A DNA stretch of 64,000 nucleotides from Verrucomicrobiales bacterium. GTDB lineage: Bacteria > Verrucomicrobiota > Verrucomicrobiia > Verrucomicrobiales > V1-33. Position numbers and translations under genes: made by a program. Below the pieces are notes generated by a model, which ran no database searches, had not been told where the DNA came from, and saw nothing but the letters and a program-made list of their open reading frames with translations. Below are positions 44,122 to 52,765 of this stretch, in pieces; the stretch's first letter is position 1; every line of letters starts with the position of its first letter. Location: the NCBI GenBank assembly GCA_018003315.1, contig JAGNEJ010000012.1:1-64000 (forward strand). Direction: 5' to 3'.

Positions 44122-47100
44122 TTAGTCAGCGGTGACTGTCACGCGGAAAAAGCGGCGGGTTTCCGGCATCGGGCCGGTGAGGGTGAGGCTTCCTCCGGGC
44201 GCGGCACGGCCGCTGTTTTTCGGAATATCCCAAGGGGACCAAGCCAGCAGATCCGTGCTCTGCGTCACCTGCCAGCGGTGGTTTTCCGGAACTGAAAATG
44301 TCAGGGTGATGGCTCCGCCGGGAGCGGGTGCGGGGGTGACCAGAAAGCTGCTGCCGCCCTGGCGTGGCTGGGTGTCGGCGGCCCACTCGGCGCTGTTCGT
44401 CTGGCCGTCGCCGTCCGGATCCGCGCCCGGTTCGCCCTCTGGCGAGGCGGCGCTGCCAAACTGCTCCAGCCGCCAGGCGTCATAGGTCCGGTTCTGCGGC
44501 AGCCGGTTGGCAATCCACTCGGTGACCAGGGCAATGCCAGCGGCATCCAGCTCAGTGGAGCCCAGCGGCGGCATCCGGGTGAATCCGTTGGAGGCTGCCA
44601 GCCGGTTGAGCAGGACGGAGTGGGCGGTGTCGCCGGGGACCACAAGTTTGTTCTCAGGATTGCCGCCGTTGTTGATGGCGCCGCCTAGGATGAGCCCGGT
44701 CTGCTCCAGGGTGAGGTGGGCACGGGCATCCCAGGCGGCCGCTCCCTGCGGACCGCCGGGCCGGTGGCAGTAAGCGCAATTGACATCCAGGTAGGAGCGC
44801 ACCCGGGCCTCCACGGAAACTTCCGCATCAGACGGGTCGTGCATCTGCGGCAGCAGGTTGGTCGAGGGCAGGCTGCTGGTTAGGAAATCGTGGGCCGCGA
44901 GCAGATCCAGCTGGTTCCCCGGAAAACCGGCCAGGGTTCCGGTGCGGTTCAACTGCCGGAGGTTGAAGGCCAGCGCATGTCCGGCATTGGCATTGTGGCA
45001 GCCGTTGCATTCCGCACGGCTGGGAAACTTCCAGCGCTGAGTGCGCAGAGAGCCGTTTTCAACGATGGTCAGGTCCGTTTCCGCTCCTTCGTCCGGCACC
45101 AGGGCGGCATCGGTCTGCTGGTCATTCCACCGGTAGGTGACACCGTAGGAACCGCCGGTCGTTTTGACCACCAGACGGGTTTCGATCCGCTTCCTGGTGG
45201 CGGGGTCGCCCCGGGTGGTCTCCAGGTCGAAATGCTTCACCCAGAGCATTCCTGCAGGCAGGGTCCAGTTGGCGTCCTGCGACCAGGCCATGCGGCTGAC
45301 GCCATCCGGCACGGCGAACCAGCGGCGCTTGCGGGCATGGTCGCTCCAGAACGGGAGGTTCACCGCATACTCCACCAGGCCGGGAGCCGGAGTCAGGTCG
45401 CTGAGGTCATGGAAGAGGTGTGTTTCGCTCAATGTTAGGGGAAAACTTCCCGCGGGAGTCGTTGCTGCCAGTCGAAGCAGGCGGTTCTGGTCAAAGTCCG
45501 CCACCAGAACATCCCGGTTCGACGGGTCGGACCCAAAGGCCACAATCCCGATTTCGCCAGTGATGCGGGTCACCGTGGGCGGGCTTCCGGCATTGCGCCG
45601 CAGCGTCCACACATTCCCGGACGTGTAGTCGGCGAAAAGATAGGCGCCGCGCAAGCCCTGGAAACGCGAGCCGCGATAGACCAGTCCTCCGGTGATGGAA
45701 TTCCCCTGGGTGGCGCCGCTGCCATGCGGGTATTCATGCACAGGGTCGATGGAGGTGAAGCCTCCCGGGGCGGATTTCGGACCGGCGTGGGCCGCTTCCC
45801 GGTAGGCCCATCCGTAGTTTCCTCCCCTGGTCACCACATCCACCTCTTCATAGGCACCCGAACCGACATCCCCGACCCAGAGTTCGCCAGTTAGGGAGTC
45901 GAAACTGACGCGCCAGGGATTGCGCAGCCCCACGGCCCAGAATTCCGTGCGCACCTGCGTGGGGTTCACCGCCACGCCGTTGAAACTGGTGACGCCGACA
46001 AATGGATTGTCCGGCGGCACGGCATAGCGGGCGACCCCGGCATCCAGCAGCACCGCGGCATGGGCATTGGGCGGCAGGCTGCCGGGTTTCTTATCCACAT
46101 CGATCCGCAGGATTCCGGCAAAGAAATCCTTGGTGATGGTCTGGCTGTTGTTGAGGGAATCGTTCTGGTTGCCTTCATCTCCCAGGGTCACATAAAGATA
46201 GCCATCCGGCCCGAAGTGGAGATCGCCGCCGTTGTGGTTTCCGGCGTCGTCCACCTGTTCAATCAGAATCAGCTCCGAAGCGGCTTCCGCCGCGTTCGGG
46301 TCTGCCACCGAGGCTGTGAAGCGGGACAGGCGTTCGTAAACAAGCCCGTTTTTTTCCACGCTGTAAAAAATGAAAAACTGCCGGTTGGAGGCGAAATCCG
46401 GGTGGAATGCCAGCCCGAGCAGTCCCTGTTCGCTGCTGGTGCTGACACTTTCGCCGCGTGAGTTGAGCAGGGTGGGGAGGTTGAGGAACGTGACGGCGGA
46501 CGGCGTTGCCGCCGTGACATCGGGAATGAGCCGCAGCAGTCCTCCCTTCTGGCAGACAAAGAGCCGGTTGGAATCGCCGGGCGGAGAAGCCAGGCAGACC
46601 GGCGAACTGAAGCTCAGGCTGCCGAAGGCAGGCTGCAGCGTGTAAACCGTGGGCGGCGCAGCGGCAGGTACATTCAGCCCGACCACCGGAATCTTGAGCG
46701 TCGCGGCAATGGTCACCGTCACCGATGCCGGTCCGGAGACGCCGCCCGGCCCGCTGGTTTGATAAGTAAAGGTGTCGCTTCCGGAAGCGCCCGGCGCCGC
46801 GGTGTAGAAAACCGTGCCGTCCGCCTGCGGTGCCGCGGTGCCCTGGCCGGGCGGCTGCTGGAGTGAGACTGGCCCGGCAGTCACGAGTCCGGTGTCGTTT
46901 GTCAGGACGGAAATCCTGACTTTTTGTCCGGGATGCACCGTGGCGCTGTCGGGATTGGCCACTGGCGGACCGGGCGGGCCGTCCGTCCACTGTTCGAGCC
47001 GAATGGCCTGGAATCCGTAACCGTAGGGAGCTGCGGAGGGCGTTTCCGTGTTGCCGCCCGGATAGTCGCCGCTGTAGCGCCGCGTGATGATGCTGAAGGT

Positions 47101-47739
47101 ACCGTCGGCTCCCGGATCGACGACATCCCAGCCGACCACCTCGCCCGCGGTGTTGTAGCCGGAATTCCACGCGGCCTGAGTTGCTGTCAGGAATGCCGGC
47201 TGCTGTGTGCTGGTGAGGATTCCGCTGGTGTGAACGGCGGTCTGCGAGACGGCACCGGTGATTTCCGCCCGGGTCCACCGGTTCGTAAACGTGCTGTTTC
47301 CGCGCAGCGAGGTGCCGCGGAAGGTGTAGCGCCGTGCGGGATTCAGATTCGAAAACACATACGTCACCGAGTCCGCCGCGTCGATCTGGACCGCCTCGCC
47401 CGCTCCGCTGTTCCAGTGCGTATAGGGTGAAAAAATGGTGCTGGCAGCGCTGCCCACCGCAGGTGCGCCCATGGTGGTGGCGCTGGCGCTGCCGGAGTTG
47501 ACGATGGCAAGCGATGCCGTGAGAGCGGCACCGGTAGCGACGTTTTTCAGTGTTCCGCTGCCGTTGGCAAACACACCCCAAAGGGTGGTGTGCGGATGGG
47601 TGGAGGCTCCGGCAGTTTGCTCGTTGATCGCCCGCCATTCCATGGCGGAACCGGCTCCTCCTCCCTGGCCGGATGCGCTGGGGGAAGTCAGCAGGCATGC
47701 AGCGCTGCACGCCGCGAAAAGGGGAATCCGGAAATGCAT
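44122..47739 (-). CDS. Giant exported sugar dehydrogenase-cytochrome fusion
   Basis: A protein of 1205 residues with signal MHFRIPLFAACSAACLLTSP. N-terminal 270 residues are beta-rich with no recognised family. Next comes an Ig-like repeat of cadherin/Big_9 type (VANPDSATVHPGQKVRISVL). The middle is a PQQ-type glucose/sorbosone dehydrogenase propeller: GLLGLAFHPDFASNRQFFIF, HNGGDLHFGPDGYLYVTLGD, WAVGLRNPWRVSFD, GNYGWAYREA. After it comes a TIGR03806/SO2930-like part with two heme c motifs, CNGCH and CAYCH. It should oxidise sugars outside the cytoplasm and pass electrons to the hemes, using PQQ if correct. The C-terminal 80 residues resemble a sorting or surface tail. Confidence 0.9.
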   Translation of the reverse strand: MHFRIPLFAACSAACLLTSPSASGQGGGAGSAMEWRAINEQTAGASTHPHTTLWGVFANGSGTLKNVATGAALTASLAIVNSGSASATTMGAPAVGSAASTIFSPYTHWNSGAGEAVQIDAADSVTYVFSNLNPARRYTFRGTSLRGNSTFTNRWTRAEITGAVSQTAVHTSGILTSTQQPAFLTATQAAWNSGYNTAGEVVGWDVVDPGADGTFSIITRRYSGDYPGGNTETPSAAPYGYGFQAIRLEQWTDGPPGPPVANPDSATVHPGQKVRISVLTNDTGLVTAGPVSLQQPPGQGTAAPQADGTVFYTAAPGASGSDTFTYQTSGPGGVSGPASVTVTIAATLKIPVVGLNVPAAAPPTVYTLQPAFGSLSFSSPVCLASPPGDSNRLFVCQKGGLLRLIPDVTAATPSAVTFLNLPTLLNSRGESVSTSSEQGLLGLAFHPDFASNRQFFIFYSVEKNGLVYERLSRFTASVADPNAAEAASELILIEQVDDAGNHNGGDLHFGPDGYLYVTLGDEGNQNDSLNNSQTITKDFFAGILRIDVDKKPGSLPPNAHAAVLLDAGVARYAVPPDNPFVGVTSFNGVAVNPTQVRTEFWAVGLRNPWRVSFDSLTGELWVGDVGSGAYEEVDVVTRGGNYGWAYREAAHAGPKSAPGGFTSIDPVHEYPHGSGATQGNSITGGLVYRGSRFQGLRGAYLFADYTSGNVWTLRRNAGSPPTVTRITGEIGIVAFGSDPSNRDVLVADFDQNRLLRLAATTPAGSFPLTLSETHLFHDLSDLTPAPGLVEYAVNLPFWSDHARKRRWFAVPDGVSRMAWSQDANWTLPAGMLWVKHFDLETTRGDPATRKRIETRLVVKTTGGSYGVTYRWNDQQTDAALVPDEGAETDLTIVENGSLRTQRWKFPSRAECNGCHNANAGHALAFNLRQLNRTGTLAGFPGNQLDLLAAHDFLTSSLPSTNLLPQMHDPSDAEVSVEARVRSYLDVNCAYCHRPGGPQGAAAWDARAHLTLEQTGLILGGAINNGGNPENKLVVPGDTAHSVLLNRLAASNGFTRMPPLGSTELDAAGIALVTEWIANRLPQNRTYDAWRLEQFGSAASPEGEPGADPDGDGQTNSAEWAADTQPRQGGSSFLVTPAPAPGGAITLTFSVPENHRWQVTQSTDLLAWSPWDIPKNSGRAAPGGSLTLTGPMPETRRFFRVTVTAD

Positions 47740-47841
47740 GACGCCATTGTTCCTCAACGCGGCAAAATCGAAAAGCGAAAACTCAGCCACCCGGACGGTT
47801 TGGGGGAGGGAATCCTCCGGCCAGCCAGTTCGTGGAGGCAT

Positions 47842-48510
47842 TCACAGGGCAAGACTGCGTTCCACCGCCAGTGCCAGGCCGGCAATGGCAATGAGCGCCG
47901 AGGCCGGAATCACAACACCCCGGCGATACCAGGTTTTTTCCTGCCAGGGAAAAGTCAGGACCAGGAACAGCACCACGACGGCAAGCTGTCCGATTTCCAC
48001 CCCGCAGTTGAACCCGAACAGGGCAGGCCAGAGGTCCTCCCTAACCGGTGGATTTTCAATGAAGGTGTGGGCAAAAGCCAGGCCGTGGACGAGGCCGAAG
48101 CCGCCCACGATCCAAAGCCGCCAGGGCGTCTGTCGCGAGGCGAGGAGGTTTTCCGCCGCGATGAAGGCAATGCTCACGGCAACGGCGACTTCCACGGCCT
48201 GGGAGGGAACCGAAATCAGGCCAAAGAGCGCGAGGCCCAGACTCAGCGAATGGGCCATGGTGAAAACGGTGATTTGCAGGAGGAGGCTGGCTCCGCCGGA
48301 CCCGAGCAGGATCAGCCCCACAATGAAGAGAATGTGATCCAGGCCATCCGGAATGACGTGGCAGAAGCCTTCCCGGACGTAGCGGAAAAAGGCGGCGAGC
48401 AGCGGCGACGGCGGAGTCGGCTGGCTTGCAGCGAGGGCGGAGGCAGGCAGCCAGGCGTGACTCTGCGTGAAGAAAATGGGGACCAAACCTGCCAGGCAAG
48501 CGTGTTTCAT
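47842..48510 (-). CDS. HupE/UreJ family membrane protein
   Basis: A protein of 222 residues with about six membrane segments. Signatures of the HupE/UreJ_2 family: HVIPDGLDHILFIVGLILLG, FTMAHSLSLGLALFG, VEVAVAVSIAFIAAENL, GFGLVHGLAFA and FNCGVEIGQLAVVVL. HupE and UreJ are linked to nickel delivery to hydrogenase or urease; the present branch is more widespread and its cargo is not settled. No hydrogenase or urease gene is in the window. It follows tonB by 58 bases in the same direction, so the link with the TonB system points to metal uptake. The N-terminus (MKHACLAGLVPIFFTQSHAW) is a signal. Confidence 0.82.
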   Translation of the reverse strand: MKHACLAGLVPIFFTQSHAWLPASALAASQPTPPSPLLAAFFRYVREGFCHVIPDGLDHILFIVGLILLGSGGASLLLQITVFTMAHSLSLGLALFGLISVPSQAVEVAVAVSIAFIAAENLLASRQTPWRLWIVGGFGLVHGLAFAHTFIENPPVREDLWPALFGFNCGVEIGQLAVVVLFLVLTFPWQEKTWYRRGVVIPASALIAIAGLALAVERSLAL

Positions 48511-48568
48511 GGGGAAGTGACCGGGTGTGGAATTAGCGACAGCCTCCGCAGGAAACAGCGCGCATTCC

Positions 48569-49294
48569 TCAGTGCAGGCGAAAGGTGTAGGGCACCAGGG
48601 CTTTGGATTTGACTGCGGTTCCATTGACCGTCAACGGCCGAAAGCGCGATTTCCGTTCCGCGGCCGCGGCGGCGGCATCGAGCAGGGGAAAGCCGCTGCT
48701 GGCGGCCACCTCCACCCGGTCCACGGTGCCGGCGGCGCTGATGTAGAGCATGAGCCGGACCGTGCCGGTTTGCCTCTGCCGTTCCGCTTCTGGTGGATAG
48801 ACGGCCTGTCCCCGGCGGAGGTAGCGCACGGCACCGACGCTTTGATAGTCTCCGGTGGTGGCCGGGCGGGCTGAGGGAGCCGTGCCGGTCCGGGCTGCGG
48901 TTTTGGAAGGCTTGCGCGCGGGAGGAACCGGTCGGGCTGCTTTTTCCGGCTTGGTTTTCGGGGCTGGTTTTGGAATTGGGTGCGGAACTTCCGGCGCAGC
49001 CTTGGGTGCTTCCTCCAACGGTTCCGGAATGGGAGTGTTCACCGGTGGCGGCGGCGGTGGCTGCTCCATCGGTTCCGGCTCTGGCGGTTCTGGAGGCGTA
49101 TCCGCTGGGGGTGGAGGCACGGGCTCCGGTGGCGGTTCCGGTTGAGGATCGGGTGCGGGTTCCGCCTGGATGCTGACTTCGACATATTCCTCCCTGGGAG
49201 GCGGCGGCGCGGACGGCGAGAGCTGCACGCCAAAGAGGACCGCGCCATGAAGGATCAGGGCGGCGGCAAAGGAGATGGCGGGAATGTGCGCCAT
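48569..49294 (-). CDS. tonB: Energy transducer TonB
   Basis: A protein of 241 residues. One N-terminal helix (MAHIPAISFAAALILHGAVL) with the His needed for contact with ExbB/ExbD is followed by a long Pro/Glu-rich spacer (about residues 30-130, PEPPPEPVPPPPADTPPEPP) and a C-terminal TonB domain (YPPEAERQRQTGTVRLMLYI, then SSGFPLLDAAAAAAERKSRF). It transmits the inner membrane proton force to outer-membrane receptors. Because of the Pro-rich spacer the DNA looks repetitive on both strands. It is separated from exbD by 146 bases, largely filled by a palindromic element. Confidence 0.93.
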   Translation of the reverse strand: MAHIPAISFAAALILHGAVLFGVQLSPSAPPPPREEYVEVSIQAEPAPDPQPEPPPEPVPPPPADTPPEPPEPEPMEQPPPPPPVNTPIPEPLEEAPKAAPEVPHPIPKPAPKTKPEKAARPVPPARKPSKTAARTGTAPSARPATTGDYQSVGAVRYLRRGQAVYPPEAERQRQTGTVRLMLYISAAGTVDRVEVAASSGFPLLDAAAAAAERKSRFRPLTVNGTAVKSKALVPYTFRLH

Positions 49295-49302
49295 GCGATC
49301 TC

Positions 49303-49441
49303 ATTCCAATTCGTTTTCAAAATGAGCGGCATGATCAAGCCGCAGGCTTGCCAGTCGGCAGATGCGATGTTTGAAGCAAACAGCGCATCGGCAGGCTGCG
49401 CTCCCTCCGGGATCATGAGCATCTTGATTGCACATTGGAAT
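49303..49441. repeat. Nested palindromic element between exbD and tonB
   Basis: Outer arms ATTCCAAT (49303-49310) and ATTGGAAT (49434-49441); second arms CATGATC (49330-49336) and GATCATG (49411-49417); inner hairpin GATGCG-a-TGTTTG-aag-CAAACA-g-CGCATC (49361-49389); and side hairpin CAAGCC/GGCTTG (49337-49351 region). All arms are nested in the right order, so the gap of the operon folds into one long structure on RNA, or is a small mobile (MITE-like) insertion. The right end touches the stop codon of exbD. No copy elsewhere in the window was noticed. Confidence 0.6.
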
Positions 49442-49857
49442 CAGGGGTCTTTGGGGCGGGTTTGGAAAATGACTTTGGCAATTCCCTGACGGCGGCAGGC
49501 ATCCAGCACTTCGAGGGCTTTTCCCAGCTTCGCCTCTTCGTCGCCGCGGATCAAGACTTGCGCGTCACCGTGTTTCTCCACCGCCAGCGCCGCGAGGCGG
49601 TTTGGCAGGTCCGCTTCGTCCACCGGTTCCTTGTCGAGAAACAGCATTCCGTCCCGGGTGATGCTGACCGTGGCATGGTCTGGAAGCGGCTGGGCGGCGG
49701 TGCTTTGGGCGGCGGGCAGGTTTACTGGCATGCCCCGGTTTTTCACCATGCTCAGGCTGACCATGACAAAGGTGGCGAGCAGAAAAAAAATGATGTCGAT
49801 CAGTGGAATGATCTCAATGCGCGCTCTGCGGGATGCTCGTGGGGAGGGGATGGTCAT
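49441..49857 (-). CDS. exbD: Biopolymer transporter ExbD
   Basis: A protein of 138 residues. A basic N-terminus (MTIPSPRASRRARIEIIPLI) leads into the single membrane helix DIIFFLLATFVMVSLSMVKN with the conserved Asp (IPLIDIIFFLL), which takes part in proton flow. The soluble domain includes VSITRDGMLFLDKEPVDE and IRGDEEAKLGKALEVLDA. It pairs with ExbB and TonB. It overlaps exbB by four bases (ATGA). Confidence 0.92.
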   Translation of the reverse strand: MTIPSPRASRRARIEIIPLIDIIFFLLATFVMVSLSMVKNRGMPVNLPAAQSTAAQPLPDHATVSITRDGMLFLDKEPVDEADLPNRLAALAVEKHGDAQVLIRGDEEAKLGKALEVLDACRRQGIAKVIFQTRPKDP

Positions 49858-50444
49858 TTGAGGTGGAGTTCCAGTTGGCTGGCCGCCGCTTCGATGTCCC
49901 TGCGGGTGCGCTCCAGTCGGGAGTTGAGCAGGTTGAAGGGCACCAGCGCGGTGATGGCCACCCCCAGGCCAAAGGCGGTGGCAATGAGCGCCTCCGCAAT
50001 GCCGCCGGTGACCGCTTGCGGCGCTTCCAGTTCCGCGCCGCCCAGCAGGCCAAACGTGCGGATCATTCCCGTGACCGTACCCAGCAGGCCGAGCAAGGGC
50101 GCGAGCGTGATCATGGTGTCCAGCACTGCCAGCCCACGGTTGTAGCGGTCCAGTTCCTCGCCGCTGGCGTGCAGGACGGCGGTGGACAGGGCCTCGTCCC
50201 GGTGTTCCAGCGCATAGCCCAAGACCCGGGCGGTGCCGTCCGGTGACGCCGCCGCCGTTTCCCGGGCTGCCGCCAGATTTCCCTTTTCAACGTGGCGCAG
50301 GATTTCATGGACGATCCGCGGCGATCGGCGGGATATTTCTGTCAGGAGAAAGATCACGCGCTCGATCACCACCGTGAGCGTCACCAGCGAGCAGATCAGC
50401 AGCGGCCACATGATCGGCCCGCCTTTGTGAAAGAGTTCCAGCAT
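49854..50444 (-). CDS. exbB: MotA/TolQ/ExbB proton channel protein
   Basis: A protein of 196 residues. First membrane helix GGPIMWPLLICSLVTLTVVI, then the long cytoplasmic part (GNLAAARETAAASPDGTARV), then two helices: LAVLDTMITLAPLLGLLGTV followed by TGMI, and ATAFGLGVAITALVPFNLLN. These are the ExbB/TolQ family signatures. It drives the TonB system using the proton gradient. It lies 14 bases after the TonB receptor and overlaps exbD. Confidence 0.92.
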   Translation of the reverse strand: MLELFHKGGPIMWPLLICSLVTLTVVIERVIFLLTEISRRSPRIVHEILRHVEKGNLAAARETAAASPDGTARVLGYALEHRDEALSTAVLHASGEELDRYNRGLAVLDTMITLAPLLGLLGTVTGMIRTFGLLGGAELEAPQAVTGGIAEALIATAFGLGVAITALVPFNLLNSRLERTRRDIEAAASQLELHLK

Positions 50445-50458
50445 GGGAGGGGAAACGG

Positions 50459-52645
50459 TTAGAATCGACAGCCGATGTTGACCCGGAGGGAACGCGGCTC
50501 CACCGGGTGAATGTGCGTGTCCGCCATTCCGGTGAGCGCTTCCCCGGGCAGGCGGGAGTCGTAATGGTATTCGATGTCATTGTCCTTGCGGTCAAAGAGA
50601 TTGAGGCACTCCAGCGCGATGTCCCAGTTTTTGTACCGCCAGCCGATGCGGGCATTGACCTGAATGCTGTCCTTGGACTTGATGCTGCCGGATTCCTCCA
50701 GCGGGCGCCGACCGAAATACCGGGCCCGCAGCGCTCCGTAGAGTCCCTCCGCCTTGCCCAGAGTGAGGCCGCCGCTCCAGGAGACAGGCACGCTGCCGGG
50801 AATGTGATCCGCGTCGCCCGCATCTTTGAAGCGCGCATGGGTGAGGGTGAATTCGCTGTCAAATGAAAGCCAGTCATTGGGCCGCCAGTAGCTGGAAAGT
50901 TCCACGCCGTAGCGTCGGCTGCCGGGTCCGGCTTCGTTGGTGCCGGCATCGCCGACATAGACGAGTTCGCTGTCGCTTTCCAGGTGCCACAGGCTCAGCG
51001 TGTGCACCCAGCCGCGCATCGCTTCGGTGCGAATGCCCAGTTCCGCGCCGTAGAGCCGCACCAGGGGATCCACGGTGGAAACGGCATCGCCACTGACCGG
51101 ATCGCGCCGCGTCAGCACGCCGCGGGCATCGTTGGAATGGAATCCGATGCCGCTGTTGACATAAATTTCCGTTTTTGCCCACGGGCCGAAAACCACGTTC
51201 AGCTTGGGACTGACCAGTCCGTCCCAGTCGGTGCCGGAGTTGCGGGAGTCATCGCTGGAAACGTCAAAGTGATAGAGGTCGCCGCGCAGGCCGGGAGCGA
51301 TGCGGAACCAGTCGTTGAACCGCAGTTCCGCGTCCGCAAAAATGCCGGCGCTGGCTTCATAGACATCGTCCTGCCGCGTCGTGGCGTAGCGCTGGCGGCG
51401 TTCTGTTTTGTAGAGGCCGATCCCGTCGATCCAGTCATGCCGGGTGTCCAGTCCGAGGCTCAGACGGCTTTCCTGCGCGGCGGTGCCGAGGGAGATTTTC
51501 CAGTCCCGGCGCACCGTGCCGCCCGCCATCCAGCGACGCTCGCTTTGTTCAAACTGGTCGCCCCGTTCCGGGTTATCCAGGAAATAGGTGAAGTTGGAAA
51601 AAAGCGTCAGGTCGTAGAAACCCGCAAAAACATCGGCATGCCAGGTGCCGCCGTCCGCAGTCTGGTGCTCGTATTCAGCCATCAGACTGTAACGGGAGGA
51701 TGCGCCGCGGTCGCTGGTATCGACGGCCCCGAAGCGCCCCATCAGACCGCGGTCAATCGCCCGCTGCGGCACCTGGTCGGTGGAGAGCCATCGGCCGTCG
51801 TAGCCCATCGCAGTGACAGAAAACCGCTCCGCCGCGTCCTTCCAGACGTAGCGCAGCAGGCCGTTCCAGCGGCGCGATTTTTCCGCCATGTCCCACGGCC
51901 CGTCGTAACTGGAATACTCCAGGGCATAGGTCAGGAATTGCTCCGCGCCGGGCAGGCCCGAAGCCACTGGCTGTTTGGAGTTTTTCCCCTGCGGGGCCTT
52001 TCCGGAGACCGGAGCGAGCTGGATGGGCGCGGGATTTGTCAGGGAAATGGTGTCGGCCACCAGTCCGCGGAAGTAGTTGTAGCCGCCCAGGCTCACGCTG
52101 GCGATGCCCTGTGGCAGCCGGTCCACCAGGTGAAAGCGTGCGGCCCCTGCAGCGCTGAGGTCGCCGAAGTCGGCAAAATACGGTCCCTTCCGGTAGCTGA
52201 GTTCGTCCACCAGTTCTGGGAGCAGCGGATTGAGGTCTGCATAGCCCTGGCCGTGGGCATGGGTGCGCAGGTTCACCGGCATGCCGTCGATGAATACCCC
52301 AAAGTCGGTTCCGTGATCCAAATTAAACCCGCGCAGGAAATACTGGTTGGCCTTTCCGTCGCCGGAGTGCTGGGTGATGATGACTCCCGGGACCACTTCC
52401 AGCAATTCACCGCGGCGCAGATAGGGGCGGGCGGTGAGTTCTTCGGCATTGGACTGCCCCTTGGAAGCGGCGGGAGCGGAGCCCAGCAGGCTTTCCCCCT
52501 TGCCGGTCACGATGACTTCCGGGAGTTCGGCTGCGGGGGTATCCGGCGCAGGCAGGGACAGCGTCTCCGAGCGGACGGGTCCGGCGGCGGCGGCGAAAAG
52601 GGCAGAATTTGTCAGGATAAACGATTGGATTTTGGAAAGGATCAT
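50459..52645 (-). CDS. TonB-dependent outer-membrane receptor
   Basis: A protein of 728 residues with N-terminal signal-like region (FILTNSALFAAAAGPVRSET). Plug domain: PEVIVTGKGESLLG (TonB-box side), LEVVPGVIITQHSGDGKANQ, FNLDHGTDFGVFIDGMPVNL, GPYFADFGDLSAAGAARFHL. The rest is the 22-strand beta-barrel, ending in the aromatic C-terminus RSLRVNIGCRF (F last), recognised for outer-membrane insertion. It imports an unknown large ligand or metal complex. HGQGYADLN with several His in the plug loop is compatible with metal binding. It is the first large gene of the exbB-exbD-tonB-hupE operon. Confidence 0.93.
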   Translation of the reverse strand: MILSKIQSFILTNSALFAAAAGPVRSETLSLPAPDTPAAELPEVIVTGKGESLLGSAPAASKGQSNAEELTARPYLRRGELLEVVPGVIITQHSGDGKANQYFLRGFNLDHGTDFGVFIDGMPVNLRTHAHGQGYADLNPLLPELVDELSYRKGPYFADFGDLSAAGAARFHLVDRLPQGIASVSLGGYNYFRGLVADTISLTNPAPIQLAPVSGKAPQGKNSKQPVASGLPGAEQFLTYALEYSSYDGPWDMAEKSRRWNGLLRYVWKDAAERFSVTAMGYDGRWLSTDQVPQRAIDRGLMGRFGAVDTSDRGASSRYSLMAEYEHQTADGGTWHADVFAGFYDLTLFSNFTYFLDNPERGDQFEQSERRWMAGGTVRRDWKISLGTAAQESRLSLGLDTRHDWIDGIGLYKTERRQRYATTRQDDVYEASAGIFADAELRFNDWFRIAPGLRGDLYHFDVSSDDSRNSGTDWDGLVSPKLNVVFGPWAKTEIYVNSGIGFHSNDARGVLTRRDPVSGDAVSTVDPLVRLYGAELGIRTEAMRGWVHTLSLWHLESDSELVYVGDAGTNEAGPGSRRYGVELSSYWRPNDWLSFDSEFTLTHARFKDAGDADHIPGSVPVSWSGGLTLGKAEGLYGALRARYFGRRPLEESGSIKSKDSIQVNARIGWRYKNWDIALECLNLFDRKDNDIEYHYDSRLPGEALTGMADTHIHPVEPRSLRVNIGCRF

Positions 52646-52765
52646 GGTGGTGCAATGAATGGTGGCTGGGTGGCATTCACCCCGTGCCCGTCAGGGCAGG
52701 GCGAATGCGGACGCGGAAACCGCGCGAGCAAAACAGTCGAATCGCCGACGGAAACGTCCGCGGCG

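Noticed and set aside
46259-47710. Minus-strand frame of 483 residues inside the sugar dehydrogenase gene
   Set aside because: It is a shifted reading of the same strand with Arg/His/Ser-rich text and no motif; the longer frame has clear domains.
48569-49294. Possible tandem repeats in the tonB region
   Set aside because: The repetitive look comes from Pro/Glu codons of the TonB spacer; the units vary and no true tandem copy is present.
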